DNA of 64,000 nucleotides from CAVWDU01 sp963753815 (GTDB lineage: Bacteria > Pseudomonadota > Gammaproteobacteria > Pseudomonadales > Halieaceae), in NCBI GenBank assembly GCA_963753815.1, contig CAVWDU010000007.1, positions 472,056-536,055 of the forward strand, read 5' to 3'. Made by a program: the position numbers and the translations under genes. A model generated the notes under the pieces. That model was given only the letters and a program-made list of their open reading frames with translations, did not search any database and was not told the DNA's origin. This document shows, piece after piece, positions 36,071 through 44,440 of the stretch (position 1 is the first letter of the stretch; each line of letters opens with the position of its first letter).

Positions 36071-36225
36071 CGGAGTTCCGGAGTTCCGGAGTTCCGGAGA
36101 TCCGCGAGTTCCGGGGACAGTTTACTTAATACGAAACCGCGGATCGGGACTTGATACGGAGTTCCGGGGACAGTTTACTTAATACGCGAGTTCCGGGGAG
36201 TTCCGGGGACAGTTTACTTAATACG
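36071..36225 (-). repeat. Array of three 28-bp AAACTGTC-type repeats, preceded by an 8-bp microsatellite
   Basis: Units of 28 bases at 36106-36133, 36159-36186 and 36198-36225, each GAGTTCC plus GGGGACAGTTTACTTAATAC plus G. Before them, GGAGTTCC is repeated in tandem about 3.6 times (36072-36099). The sequence between units is also repeated: ATACGAAACCGCGG occurs at 36129 and 36221. Read on the minus strand, each unit is GTAAACTGTCCCC followed by GGAACTC. Confidence 0.85.
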
Positions 36226-36455
36226 AAACCGCGGTCGGGCTTGATACGGGAGGTAGTCGGAGCGTTTTCCGAAGTTGGCACGAAGCCTGAAATGTTGATC
36301 TCCGCACACCCACTCTTTCTACAACTTGCTGACATGCGCTTCCTGAACGTTGTTCCTGCAATGTCGACTCTTGTGCATTTCTAGAACTGGCCGCTAATAC
36401 CAGGCCTTAAGCCCAGTAATCGCGCACCGGGATAGGCCTCAAGCTCGAGCCGATA

Positions 36456-36622
36456 GATAAGTAAACTGTCACCAGAATTCCTAACAGAATTTCAGAATTC
36501 CGATAGGTAAACTGTCACCAGAATTCTAGATAGGTAAACTGTCACCAGAATTCCTGATAAGTAAACTGTCACCAGAATTCCGAATCCAGAATTCCTAGAT
36601 AGGTAAACTGTCACCAGAATTC
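36456..36622 (+). repeat. Array of five 25-bp AAACTGTC repeats in the opposite orientation
   Basis: Units at 36456-36480, 36502-36526, 36529-36553, 36556-36580 and 36598-36622; core TAAACTGTCACCAGAATTC preceded by GATAAG or GATAGG. Spacings are 46, 27, 27 and 42 bases. The array faces the one at 36106-36225 across about 230 bases that hold no gene. It lies about 230 bases upstream of the 2-oxoacid dehydrogenase operon. Confidence 0.9.
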
Positions 36623-36856
36623 CGGGAACTGTACGACAGCTATCAGGGACTAAAATGGCTCCATGTGGATGAAAACGCCGACACAACAGCCTGGACTTCC
36701 GCCCCTGCGCCAGCCTCTGATGGGCAGGATTACACCTGCACTGCCGCCGGTGCGCCGGTTGTTCCCGGGCAACGGATCGGCCATTCCCACGGGCATCGAC
36801 TATAGTATAGGAACCGTCGGCCCTAATTTGCTCGGGCCGGGAAGGGGAGTCACGCA
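36623..36856. other. Leader region of the branched-chain 2-oxoacid dehydrogenase operon
   Basis: Contains TATAGTATAGG (36801-36811), a possible -10 element, and an inverted repeat CGGCCC-N10-GGGCCG (about 36819-36840). A strong purine-rich ribosome-binding site (GGAAGGGGAG) follows just before the first gene. The repeat could be an operator or a small attenuator-like stem. Confidence 0.4.
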
Positions 36857-38044
36857 ATGAAACACAAAAAACGCAGCGTGCACCGTCCCGAGTTCATATC
36901 CGCGACCGAACTGCCAATCCCGACGCTGGAGATCCTGAGCGCTGACGGAACCCTGTACGAGGGGGCCGAGGAAGTGGAGCTGGCGCAGGAACTCGCTATC
37001 CACGTCTATCGCACCATGGTGTTCACCCGGGTGCTCGATGAGCGGATGGTGTCCGCCCAGCGCCAGGGGCGGCTGAGTTTCTACCTCACCTGCGCCGGCG
37101 AGGAGGCGGCGGTGGCCGGCAGTGTCGCGGCCTTCGCCGACGAGGACATGATCATGGGGCAGTACCGCGAACAGGCCGCCCTGCGCTTCCGCGGGTTCAC
37201 CGCCCGCCAGTTCATGACCCAGTTGCTCAGCACCCGCAACGACCTGGGCAAGGGGCGGCAAATGCCGGTGCACTACGGTAGCCGGGACCTGCACTTCATG
37301 ACCATCAGTTCCCCCCTGGCCACGCAGATTCCCCAGGCGGCCGGCTACGCCTACGGCCAGCGACTGGACGCCCAGGGCCAGCAGGCGGGGGAGCGCCGCT
37401 GCACCCTCTGCTACTACGGCGATGGCGCCGCATCCGAGGGGGATTTCCATGCCGGCATGAACATGGCCGCGGTATTGAAATGCCCGGTGGTATTTTTCTG
37501 TCGCAACAATGGCTATGCCATCTCCACCCCCACCGCCGAGCAGTATGCCGGGGACGGCATTGCCTCCCGCGGGGTGGGCTACGGGATGCAGACCATTCGC
37601 GTGGACGGCAACGACGTGCTGGCGGTCTACGCCGCCTCCCTGGCAGCCCGGCGTATCGCCGTCGAATCCTGTGAGCCGGTGCTGATCGAGGCTATGTCCT
37701 ATCGCCTGGGGGCACATTCCACTTCCGACGATCCCAGCGGTTATCGCAGCCGCGAGGAGGAGGACCGCTGGCGGGAGGTCGATCCCATCGAACGCATGCG
37801 CTTGTGGCTCTGCGCCCGGGGATGGTGGAGCGACGACCAGGAAAAGGAGGCCGTGGAGGCCTACCGCGCCGAGGTGCTGGCGGAACTCAAGGCAGAGGAA
37901 AAAGAACCGAAGCCGCCCCTGTCAGAGCTGATCGAAGACGTGTACGACACCCCGCCCCCACACCTGCGGGAACAGTTTGAGGCGCTGGCCGAGCATGTGC
38001 GGCAGTACCCCGAGCGCTATCCCATCGACAAGGGAGGGCACTGA
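36857..38044 (+). CDS. bkdA1: Branched-chain 2-oxoacid dehydrogenase E1, alpha subunit
   Basis: A 395-residue thiamine-diphosphate-dependent decarboxylase subunit. The TPP motif runs from GDGAASEGDFHAG to FFCRNN (about residues 188-217). FYLTCAGEEAA and the phosphorylation-loop homologue YRLGAHSTSDDPSGY are as in the BCKDH alpha subunit, while EEAAVAGSVAAF and the long C-terminus favour BCKDH over pyruvate dehydrogenase. With the next two genes it forms the complex that decarboxylates the 2-oxoacids of Val, Leu and Ile and transfers acyl groups to CoA. The start is separated from the beta gene by two bases, so the three genes form a tight operon. The E3 dihydrolipoamide dehydrogenase is not in the window. 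Confidence 0.9.
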   Translation: MKHKKRSVHRPEFISATELPIPTLEILSADGTLYEGAEEVELAQELAIHVYRTMVFTRVLDERMVSAQRQGRLSFYLTCAGEEAAVAGSVAAFADEDMIMGQYREQAALRFRGFTARQFMTQLLSTRNDLGKGRQMPVHYGSRDLHFMTISSPLATQIPQAAGYAYGQRLDAQGQQAGERRCTLCYYGDGAASEGDFHAGMNMAAVLKCPVVFFCRNNGYAISTPTAEQYAGDGIASRGVGYGMQTIRVDGNDVLAVYAASLAARRIAVESCEPVLIEAMSYRLGAHSTSDDPSGYRSREEEDRWREVDPIERMRLWLCARGWWSDDQEKEAVEAYRAEVLAELKAEEKEPKPPLSELIEDVYDTPPPHLREQFEALAEHVRQYPERYPIDKGGH

Positions 38045-38046
38045 TC

Positions 38047-39024
38047 GTGGCCGAGATGAACTTGTTGCAGGCGGTCAACAATGCCCTCGACCTGGCCATG
38101 GCGGCGGACGAGCGGGTCATTTGCCTGGGCGAGGACGTGGGTAGCTTCGGCGGCGTGTTCCGGGCCACCAGTCACCTGCAGGAGAAATATGGCCGCGAAC
38201 GCTGTTTCAATACCCCGCTCACAGAGCAGGGCATTGCGGGCTTTGCCATCGGGCTCGCCGCGCAAGGCAAGGTGCCGGTGGCCGAGATCCAGTTTGCCGA
38301 CTACATCTTCCCGGCCTTCGACCAGATTGTGAATGAGGCGGCCAAGTTCCGTTACCGCGCGGGCAACCAGTTCGATGTCGCCGGCCTCACCATCCGCGCG
38401 CCCTACGGCGGCGGCATCTCCGGGGGCCTCTACCACTCCCAGTCTCCCGAAGCCTATTTTTGCCATACCCCCGGCCTCAAGGTCGTGGTCCCCAGTAGCC
38501 CCCGGCAGGCCAAGGGGCTGCTGGCGTCGGCGATCCTGGACCCCAACCCGGTGCTGTTTTTCGAGCCCAAGCGCCTGTACCGGGCCGCGGTGGGGGAGGT
38601 GCCAGAGGGTGAGTTCAGCCTGGCCCTGGGCGAGGCGGAGCGCGTCCGGGAAGGCGACGACATCACGCTGCTGGGATGGGGGGCGCAGATGGAACACTTG
38701 CTGGCCGCGGCCAAAGCGGTAGCCGAGGACGGGGTCAGCTGCGAGGTGATTGACCTGCGCACCCTGCTGCCCTGGGATCGGGAGTGTGTGGCGGAGTCGG
38801 TGCGCAAGACCGGGCGCCTGCTCATTGCCCACGAAGCACCACGCACGGGCGGTTTTGCCGGGGAAATCAGCGCCGACATCCAGGAACACTGCTTTCTCTA
38901 CCTGGAGGCGCCAATCTGTCGCGTCACTGGCATTGATACACCGTTCCCCCTGGCCCACGAAAAGATCTACCTGCCTGATCAGTGGAAAATCCGGGAGGCC
39001 ATCCAATACACCCTGAATTACTGA
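38047..39024 (+). CDS. bkdA2: Branched-chain 2-oxoacid dehydrogenase E1, beta subunit
   Basis: A 325-residue transketolase-like beta subunit. Typical stretches are NLLQAVNNALDLAMAADERV, GEDVGSFGGVFRAT, NTPLTEQGIAGFAIGLA, EIQFADYIFPAFDQIVNEAA and a C-terminal RLLIAHEAPRTGGFAGEISA. Together with the alpha subunit it forms the alpha2beta2 E1 that binds TPP at the subunit interface. Starts with GTG two bases after the alpha stop. The order alpha-beta-E2 is the usual bkd order. Confidence 0.95.
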   Translation: MAEMNLLQAVNNALDLAMAADERVICLGEDVGSFGGVFRATSHLQEKYGRERCFNTPLTEQGIAGFAIGLAAQGKVPVAEIQFADYIFPAFDQIVNEAAKFRYRAGNQFDVAGLTIRAPYGGGISGGLYHSQSPEAYFCHTPGLKVVVPSSPRQAKGLLASAILDPNPVLFFEPKRLYRAAVGEVPEGEFSLALGEAERVREGDDITLLGWGAQMEHLLAAAKAVAEDGVSCEVIDLRTLLPWDRECVAESVRKTGRLLIAHEAPRTGGFAGEISADIQEHCFLYLEAPICRVTGIDTPFPLAHEKIYLPDQWKIREAIQYTLNY

Positions 39025-39049
39025 GCACCAACGCACCGGGAGCTTCGGA

Positions 39050-40327
39050 ATGAAGACCGATTTTATTCTGCCGGACATTGGCGAGGGCATCGTGGAATGC
39101 GAAATCGTCCAGTGGCTGGTGCAGAAGGGCGATTACATCGTGGAAGACCAGCCAGTGGCCGAAGTCAGCACTGACAAGGCCCTGGTTCAGATTCCATCGA
39201 TCCACACTGGCAAGGTTCTCGAGCTGTATTACGCCGAGGGCGAAATCGCGCGCGTACACGAGCCCCTGTTTGCCCTGGAGCGTGAGGACGCCGACGACCC
39301 GGATGCCGGTGAGTCCGGTTCCGAAAAGCCGGGTTCCGCAGAGCCGGGGGGCGGGAAAGCCGGGCGCGGAGAAAGCGCTGGCGCCGAGGCGGCCCTCTCC
39401 GGCGACCGGCCCGCCGCAAAGGCGGCGCAGGCGGGTACCGCAACCGCGGCACAGGGCGGCAAGGTGCTCACCACACCGGCGGTGCGGCGCCTGGCCCGGG
39501 AGCACGACCTCGACCTCAGCCGTGTACCGGCCACCGGCAAGAACCAGCGCGTGCTGAAAGAGGATGTGCTGGCCTATCTCGAGGGGAACCAATCCGATAC
39601 CGGCACGGGGCCCGCCGCAGCGGCTGACCGGGTGGAGCCTATCCGCGGGCCGCGGGCGGTGATGGCCAGGGCCATGGCCGAAGCGGTGACCACCATCCCG
39701 CATTTCACCTATGTCGACGAGGTGGACCTGACCGCCCTGATCGACTTGCGACAGCGCCTCAAGGAACGCTTTGCCGAGCGGGGGGTGCGGCTGACCATGA
39801 TGCCCCTGTTCATGAAAGCGCTGTCGCTGGCGCTTCACGAATTTCCGATACTGAACAGCCGCCCCAACGAGGGCTGCACGGAACTGCACTACCTGGCCAG
39901 TCACAACATCGGCATGGCGGTCGATTCCCGTGTCGGGCTGCTGGTGCCCAACGTCAAGAACGTGCAGGACCTGACCCTGATGGAGCTGGCCCGGGAGCTG
40001 AACCGACTGACCGAGGTCGCCCGCGAGGGGCGGGTGGACTCTGCCGATCTGCGGGATGGCACGATTACCATTTCCAACGTCGGCGTCGTCGGCGGGACCG
40101 TCACCACCCCTATCATCAACAAGCCCGAGGTGGCGATCGTGGCCCTCGGCAAGGTGCAGTCCCTGCCGCGCTTCGATGATCGGGGAGAGGTCGTCGCCCG
40201 GCAGCTGATGACCGCGAGCTGGTCCGGGGACCACCGCGTCATCGACGGGGCGACCATGGCGCGTTTCAGCAACGCCTGGAAGGCCTTCCTGGAAGATCCC
40301 TCCACCATGCTGGCGTCGATGCGCTGA
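39050..40327 (+). CDS. bkdB: Lipoamide acyltransferase E2 of branched-chain 2-oxoacid dehydrogenase
   Basis: A 425-residue E2 with one lipoyl domain (residues 1-78; lipoylated Lys43 in STDKALVQIP). A Gly/Ala/Glu-rich flexible linker follows, then a peripheral-subunit-binding domain (about 139-176, TTPAVRRLAREHDLDLSRVP). The C-terminal catalytic domain ends in SWSGDHRVIDGATMARF, where His395 and Asp399 form the active-site HxxxD. The core is the 24-mer BCKDH/2-oxoglutarate type. It transfers the branched acyl group from lipoate to CoA. Twenty-five bases separate it from the beta gene. Confidence 0.95.
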   Translation: MKTDFILPDIGEGIVECEIVQWLVQKGDYIVEDQPVAEVSTDKALVQIPSIHTGKVLELYYAEGEIARVHEPLFALEREDADDPDAGESGSEKPGSAEPGGGKAGRGESAGAEAALSGDRPAAKAAQAGTATAAQGGKVLTTPAVRRLAREHDLDLSRVPATGKNQRVLKEDVLAYLEGNQSDTGTGPAAAADRVEPIRGPRAVMARAMAEAVTTIPHFTYVDEVDLTALIDLRQRLKERFAERGVRLTMMPLFMKALSLALHEFPILNSRPNEGCTELHYLASHNIGMAVDSRVGLLVPNVKNVQDLTLMELARELNRLTEVAREGRVDSADLRDGTITISNVGVVGGTVTTPIINKPEVAIVALGKVQSLPRFDDRGEVVARQLMTASWSGDHRVIDGATMARFSNAWKAFLEDPSTMLASMR

Positions 40328-40359
40328 CTGCCGAGCCCTGTGTTAGAGTTTCAGGGGCC

Positions 40360-42240
40360 ATGAATACCATTCAGCAGGGCGGGTCCGGTGACGGCGGTCG
40401 CCGCCTGCAGCATTTCTACATCAACGAAGAGCAGTCCATCTACCTGCTCAGTCACCGCGATGCGCGTAAGCTCAAGCAGTGGCTGGCACTGTGCGAAGCG
40501 CAACTGCGGCTGCTGGGCTATGACGACATCGAGATCATCGGCAAGGGAGCCTACGGTTTCGTATTCGCCGGCCGCGAGCAAGCCCCGGCTGCCACCGGCG
40601 GCAGCCGGGAGTGCGTATTCAAGTTTGCCCGTGTCACACTGCCGCGACACGTGCAGGATCGTCTCGAGGAAGAGGGCTACATGCAGTCCCAGCTGGCTCT
40701 GCCCCATGTACCGGGCTTTCTCGAGTTCCAGCGCATCAGCGGTCAGTCGATTCTGATGATGGAGCGGGCGCGCGGGATCAACATGCAGGAGCTCATCCTG
40801 CAACGCGGACGGGTAGCGCCGCGACTGGTGTTGAAGATCGCCGCACAACTCGCAGAGATTCTCATTTCCCTGCGCGTCGATGCCAGGGCGCACGATCGGC
40901 CGCCGATCATCCACGGCGATATCAAACCGTCAAACGTGGTCTTCGATCCTGTCACTGAGCAGATCGCCCTGATCGACTGGGGCGCGGCGGTGTACGCGCA
41001 ACAGGACGCCAACCGCCAGTTCACCGGTGGCGCCGGGCTCGCGGCACTGTCCGCCGACCTGCAGGAGACGAACGCCAAGCTGGGCGACATCTACTTTATC
41101 GGCGACGAGCAGCTGCATGGCGCCCTGTCGTCGCCGCGCTTCGACGAGCAGGGTGTGGCGGGCACGCTGTACGCACTCGCCTCCGGTCAGTCCAGCCGTT
41201 TTGGCAGCCAGGTCATCACTCCCGCAAGCCTGGGCCTGCCCAGGGAGTTCGCCCGCACCCTCGACAGCATGTTGTCCGACGACGCCGCTCTGCGGGACCG
41301 GGCGGGTGATTACTTCCTCGCCAACATGCGCTACATGAAGCAGATCGTGGTGCCTGCGGAGTGCGCCGCCGAGGGCGCGACAGGGAGGCCCCTGGTGCCG
41401 ATCTGGCTGGCGCCCGCGAGCCGCAATATCGACAGTGTGGTCTACAGCTCGCGCAAGTCCTTTCTGCGTCAGGAAATCCCCGAGAAGCTGGTCGCCGACG
41501 TCGACCCTACGGAGCTCGATCGCTACTACAAGAACTATCTCGAAGGTATGGGCGATACCGAAAAAGCCTTCGTGATCGCCGTGAGCCACCTGGGTTACTT
41601 TCCGGTGGTCGGCGGGCTGGCGATCCACTGGAACGAGCACGGCATGAACGTGGACTCCAACCTGAACCTGTACGATGCCGCGCTGCTCGAGGCCTTTACC
41701 TCGGCGGTGAACAACGTGGTGCACCTGGGCCGGGCGATCAACAAGACCGGCATTTTCAAGAGCTGCATGTTCGATGCCCGCAACACTCTGCACATCGAGC
41801 GCGCCACCGCCACCGACGCTTTCCATGTCACACCCGGCATGCAGATTCCCTACGAGGTCAGCGCGGTGCCGCCCGGCAGTGGTGAAAGCCGGGTTCACTC
41901 CTATTTCGAGGACGGTGACGACCCCGATGAAATGCTCGCCCTGCCGCGTCCCATCCTTGAAAAACTGGCGGTGTTGAACAGCATCAAGCATACCGGCTGT
42001 ATCATTTTCGAGAGCCTTGAATTCGACCTGAAGATCCACAGTTACCTGCAGCTGTTGGATCCCGAGGACGAACCGCGGTTCCGCACCTGCCTCGACGGCA
42101 TTCTGGAGCAACTGCACCTGATCAACGACCTTGGTGTCTCGGGCTTCATGAAACTGCCCGATACCGACACCAAGTTCTTTCCGTTCATGGCCCGACAGCC
42201 GGAGTGCTTTGCCGACAACCGGCGCCGAACTGCGGGCTGA
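40360..42240 (+). CDS. Serine/threonine-protein-kinase-like protein with unusual C-terminal domain
   Basis: A 626-residue protein. The kinase part has a glycine-rich loop GKGAYGFVFAG (61-71), the Lys of VFKFA (88), catalytic-loop HGDIKPSNVVFD (185-196) and DWGAA (206-210) in place of DFG. The key residues are therefore kept, with an aspartate-tryptophan-glycine variant. A C-terminal region of about 260 residues of no recognised family follows (YYKNYLEGMGDTEKAFVIAV, FFPFMARQPECFADNRR). Cytosolic; substrate unknown. It starts 33 bases after the bkd E2 gene, so it could be cotranscribed and act on that complex (inference). Its 3' end abuts the decayed IS3 element. Confidence 0.8.
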   Translation: MNTIQQGGSGDGGRRLQHFYINEEQSIYLLSHRDARKLKQWLALCEAQLRLLGYDDIEIIGKGAYGFVFAGREQAPAATGGSRECVFKFARVTLPRHVQDRLEEEGYMQSQLALPHVPGFLEFQRISGQSILMMERARGINMQELILQRGRVAPRLVLKIAAQLAEILISLRVDARAHDRPPIIHGDIKPSNVVFDPVTEQIALIDWGAAVYAQQDANRQFTGGAGLAALSADLQETNAKLGDIYFIGDEQLHGALSSPRFDEQGVAGTLYALASGQSSRFGSQVITPASLGLPREFARTLDSMLSDDAALRDRAGDYFLANMRYMKQIVVPAECAAEGATGRPLVPIWLAPASRNIDSVVYSSRKSFLRQEIPEKLVADVDPTELDRYYKNYLEGMGDTEKAFVIAVSHLGYFPVVGGLAIHWNEHGMNVDSNLNLYDAALLEAFTSAVNNVVHLGRAINKTGIFKSCMFDARNTLHIERATATDAFHVTPGMQIPYEVSAVPPGSGESRVHSYFEDGDDPDEMLALPRPILEKLAVLNSIKHTGCIIFESLEFDLKIHSYLQLLDPEDEPRFRTCLDGILEQLHLINDLGVSGFMKLPDTDTKFFPFMARQPECFADNRRRTAG

Positions 42241-42943
42241 TTTGTAAGCACGGTTTCGGCAGCTTAATTCCGAGAGAGCGCGAGAATCCAATTCCACCGG
42301 TGGGATATCACCGATAGGTTTCAGCAGCCGCCGGTTGTTGAACAAGTCAGTGCGCATCGAACTGGAGACACGCCAGCCGACGATGTGGCGGGCAAACACG
42401 TCGGTGACGAAAGCCACGTAGGCGAAGCCACTCCAGGTCGCCAGTTAGGTAATATCCGCCACCCACAGCTGGTTCGGGCGTTCCGCAACGAACTGTCGCT
42501 GTACCAGATCAGCTCGAACCCGCACTCGGCCCGGTGCTAGTCGATGAACCGCACCATCACTTCGGTCAGCGCTGGAAGGCCTGCCCGTCAAGCTCCGCCT
42601 GGGCAAAATACGTCGATGCCTTGGGCAGTATCTCATTGGCCCGCTTCAGCTCACGGATCTCCCGCTCCCAGTTCCTTGAGCCGTTCACGTTCATCGCTCG
42701 TGCCACCGTCCCGGATACCCAGATTCTTCTCTGACTGCCTGACCCACTGACGGAGTGTCTCCGCTGTGCAGCCCAATTTCACAGCGATGGCATTCATGGC
42801 CGACCGCTCCGAGTTGTCCTCAGATTTGTGCTCCAGCAGCATTCGGACCGCCCGCTCCCGGAACTCCGGCGAATAACGTTTTAGTTTGCTCATGGCTCCA
42901 TCCTCTCAAGATAAGGAGCCTCCGACAAACCCGGGGCGATTCA
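42241..42943 (-). mobile_element. Decayed IS3-family element
   Basis: On the minus strand an orfA-like frame (42651-42893) reads RYSPEFRERAVRMLLEH and GCTAETLRQWVRQSEKNLGI, the helix-turn-helix of IS3 orfA. Then come pieces of orfB: ADLVQRQFVAERPNQLWVAD followed by a stop (about 42445), AFVTDVFARHIVGWRVSSSM after it, and finally FNNRRLLKPIGDIPP. The middle of orfB, with the remaining DDE residues, is deleted. The plus-strand sequence GACAAACCCGGGGCGATTCA ending at 42943 looks like the terminal inverted repeat on this side; the other end is lost. The element is dead. It cut a cupin-regulator gene at its right end. Confidence 0.85.
42651..42893 (-). pseudogene. IS3 orfA remnant (transposase subunit A)
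   Basis: Eighty codons, open from ATG. The HTH is intact (SAMNAIAVKLGCTAETLRQW), but the end after KNLGIRDGG is out of frame with any orfB and lacks a normal overlap. Part of the decayed IS3 element. Confidence 0.75.
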
Positions 42944-43095
42944 CTGTGATGAAGGTTGGCGACAGTATCCTGTTTGATTCATCCATGGGTCACCACTACG
43001 TATCCCAGGGCCGCAAGGACGCGCAAATCCTGATAACTATGTCCTTGCACGACTACGAAAACGTCTCCGACACCCTGCGAAAGCCAAATCACTGA
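42944..43095 (+). pseudogene. C-terminal scrap of a cupin-domain (XRE/cupin-type) regulator
   Basis: After the IS3 end the frame reads VMKVGDSILFDSSMGHHYVS and QILITMSLHDYENVS. 'GDSIxFDSxxxHxYVSxGxxDAxxL' is the second half of the cupin sensor domain found at the C-terminus of many HTH_XRE/cupin regulators of amino-acid and sugar catabolism. The DNA-binding half is missing, removed by the IS3 insertion. It lies directly upstream of the D-amino-acid dehydrogenase, its probable former target. Confidence 0.65.
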
Positions 43096-43179
43096 ATTTG
43101 CTTTTTTTTAATTTTATTTTCGATTGCGAAAATCTTATGCTAGACTTCCGCCGAGTGGGGAGCGATTCGGTCGCAAAAG

Positions 43180-44379
43180 ATGGCAGAGAAGTTCGATGTA
43201 ATTGTAATTGGTGGAGGAATGGCTGGCGCGTCTGTCAGTGCATCACTTTGCTCAGATGCCAAGGTCCTGCTACTCGAAAAAGAGTCACAGCCGGGTTACC
43301 ACGCCACGGGACGCTCTGCCGCCGCCTTTATCCCTAGCTATGGCTATCAGATTCCGGCACTGAACCTGCTTACACGGGCAAGCCTGCCCTTCTTTACACA
43401 GACTCCGAACGGTTTCACTGAAATGCCCCTGTTGAAGCGTCGCGGCATGCTAACTCTCGTGAACTCAAACAGCAGCCTGAGCGCAGAAACACTCGCAGCG
43501 GAAATCACTGCGGCGATAGGCTGCCAAATCGATGTGCTTACAGCAGCCCAGATTCACAATCGTATTCCGCTAATGCGCGACACTTGGACCAGCGCTATTT
43601 ACGAAGGCGATGTGTTTGACATTGATGTGGATGGATTATTGCAGGGTTACCTCCGACAATGCCGCGCATCGCCCGGGTTTAAGCTGCATTGCGCTGAAGC
43701 TCAGAGCATAGAGCGACATGTCAGGCACTGGTCTGTGCACACTCACGACAACGAATTTGTTGCGCCTCTGATCGTCAACGCGGCAGGCGCCTGGGCCGAT
43801 AGTGTTGCCCAAGAAGCTGGAGTGGCCCCTCTCAATCTGACACCCCTGCGTCGCACCGCCGCGCTGATCAAGCTGCCCGAAGGCAGCAATGTCGACACCT
43901 GGCCTTTGATATTCGCCGCCGACGGTAGCTTTTATCTCAAACCTGACGCGGGCCTGCTTCTGGCCTCCCCCGCCGATGAGACCCTGTCGCCACCCTGCGA
44001 TGCGCAGCCAGAGGAACTGGATGTGGCATTTGCCGCGCATTACCTGGAGCAAGCGCTCGAGATGAAAGTCGAACGCGTTTCCCACAGCTGGGCGGGACTG
44101 AGAACATTTGCAGCCGACCGGGCACCCGTTGTGGGCTTTGATCCGCAGCAGCCGGGATTTTTCTGGCTTGCAGGGCAGGGAGGTCACGGTATCCAGATTG
44201 CACCCGCACTGGCGGAACTGGCTGCATCACTGATTATCGACAAGACAGTTCCCGCGAATCTTGAGGCGCTGGGCTTCGAGCGAGACTGGGTTTGCCCCGG
44301 CCGCTTGAGCGACGCATTACAGAAGACCGATACCTCCGATTCCCATTTGCAGGAAAAACAAGCGACAACGCGTGGCTAA
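43180..44379 (+). CDS. FAD-dependent D-amino-acid dehydrogenase (DauA-like)
   Basis: A 399-residue flavoprotein of the DAO family. The FAD site is DVIVIGGGMAGASVSASL (6-23), then LLEKESQPGYHATGRSAAAF. The order QPGYHATGRSAA, VNAAGAWADSVA, PLRRTA, WAGLRTFAADRAPVVGF and FWLAGQGGHGIQ runs in parallel with the Pseudomonas D-arginine dehydrogenase DauA. Arginines for the substrate carboxylate (in TPLRRTA and WAGLRTF) and the Tyr of the active-site loop (SYG) are kept. The family's His in the SAAHY loop is Ala here, and the acidic side-chain-binding residue (Glu87 in DauA) has no equivalent. The preferred substrate is therefore probably not a cationic D-amino acid. An AT-rich stretch upstream (43096-43150) is a likely promoter region. 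Confidence 0.85.
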   Translation: MAEKFDVIVIGGGMAGASVSASLCSDAKVLLLEKESQPGYHATGRSAAAFIPSYGYQIPALNLLTRASLPFFTQTPNGFTEMPLLKRRGMLTLVNSNSSLSAETLAAEITAAIGCQIDVLTAAQIHNRIPLMRDTWTSAIYEGDVFDIDVDGLLQGYLRQCRASPGFKLHCAEAQSIERHVRHWSVHTHDNEFVAPLIVNAAGAWADSVAQEAGVAPLNLTPLRRTAALIKLPEGSNVDTWPLIFAADGSFYLKPDAGLLLASPADETLSPPCDAQPEELDVAFAAHYLEQALEMKVERVSHSWAGLRTFAADRAPVVGFDPQQPGFFWLAGQGGHGIQIAPALAELAASLIIDKTVPANLEALGFERDWVCPGRLSDALQKTDTSDSHLQEKQATTRG

Positions 44380-44440
44380 CCGCGACAACCAAAGCTCAAC
44401 ATCACAAAGACATAACGACAATTCTTTAAGGACGCTCACC

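Noticed and set aside
36106..36622. Possible CRISPR array
   Set aside because: Units are 25-28 bp with near-absent, unequal and non-unique spacers, the two arrays face opposite ways, and there are no cas genes.
36492..36857. Minus-strand frame with repeated ILVTVYLS
   Set aside because: The peptide repeat follows directly from the DNA repeat and the rest has no protein-like character.
40930..42417. 495-codon minus-strand frame across the kinase gene
   Set aside because: Only its first ~40 codons (IS3 orfB pieces) are meaningful; the rest is antisense of the kinase.
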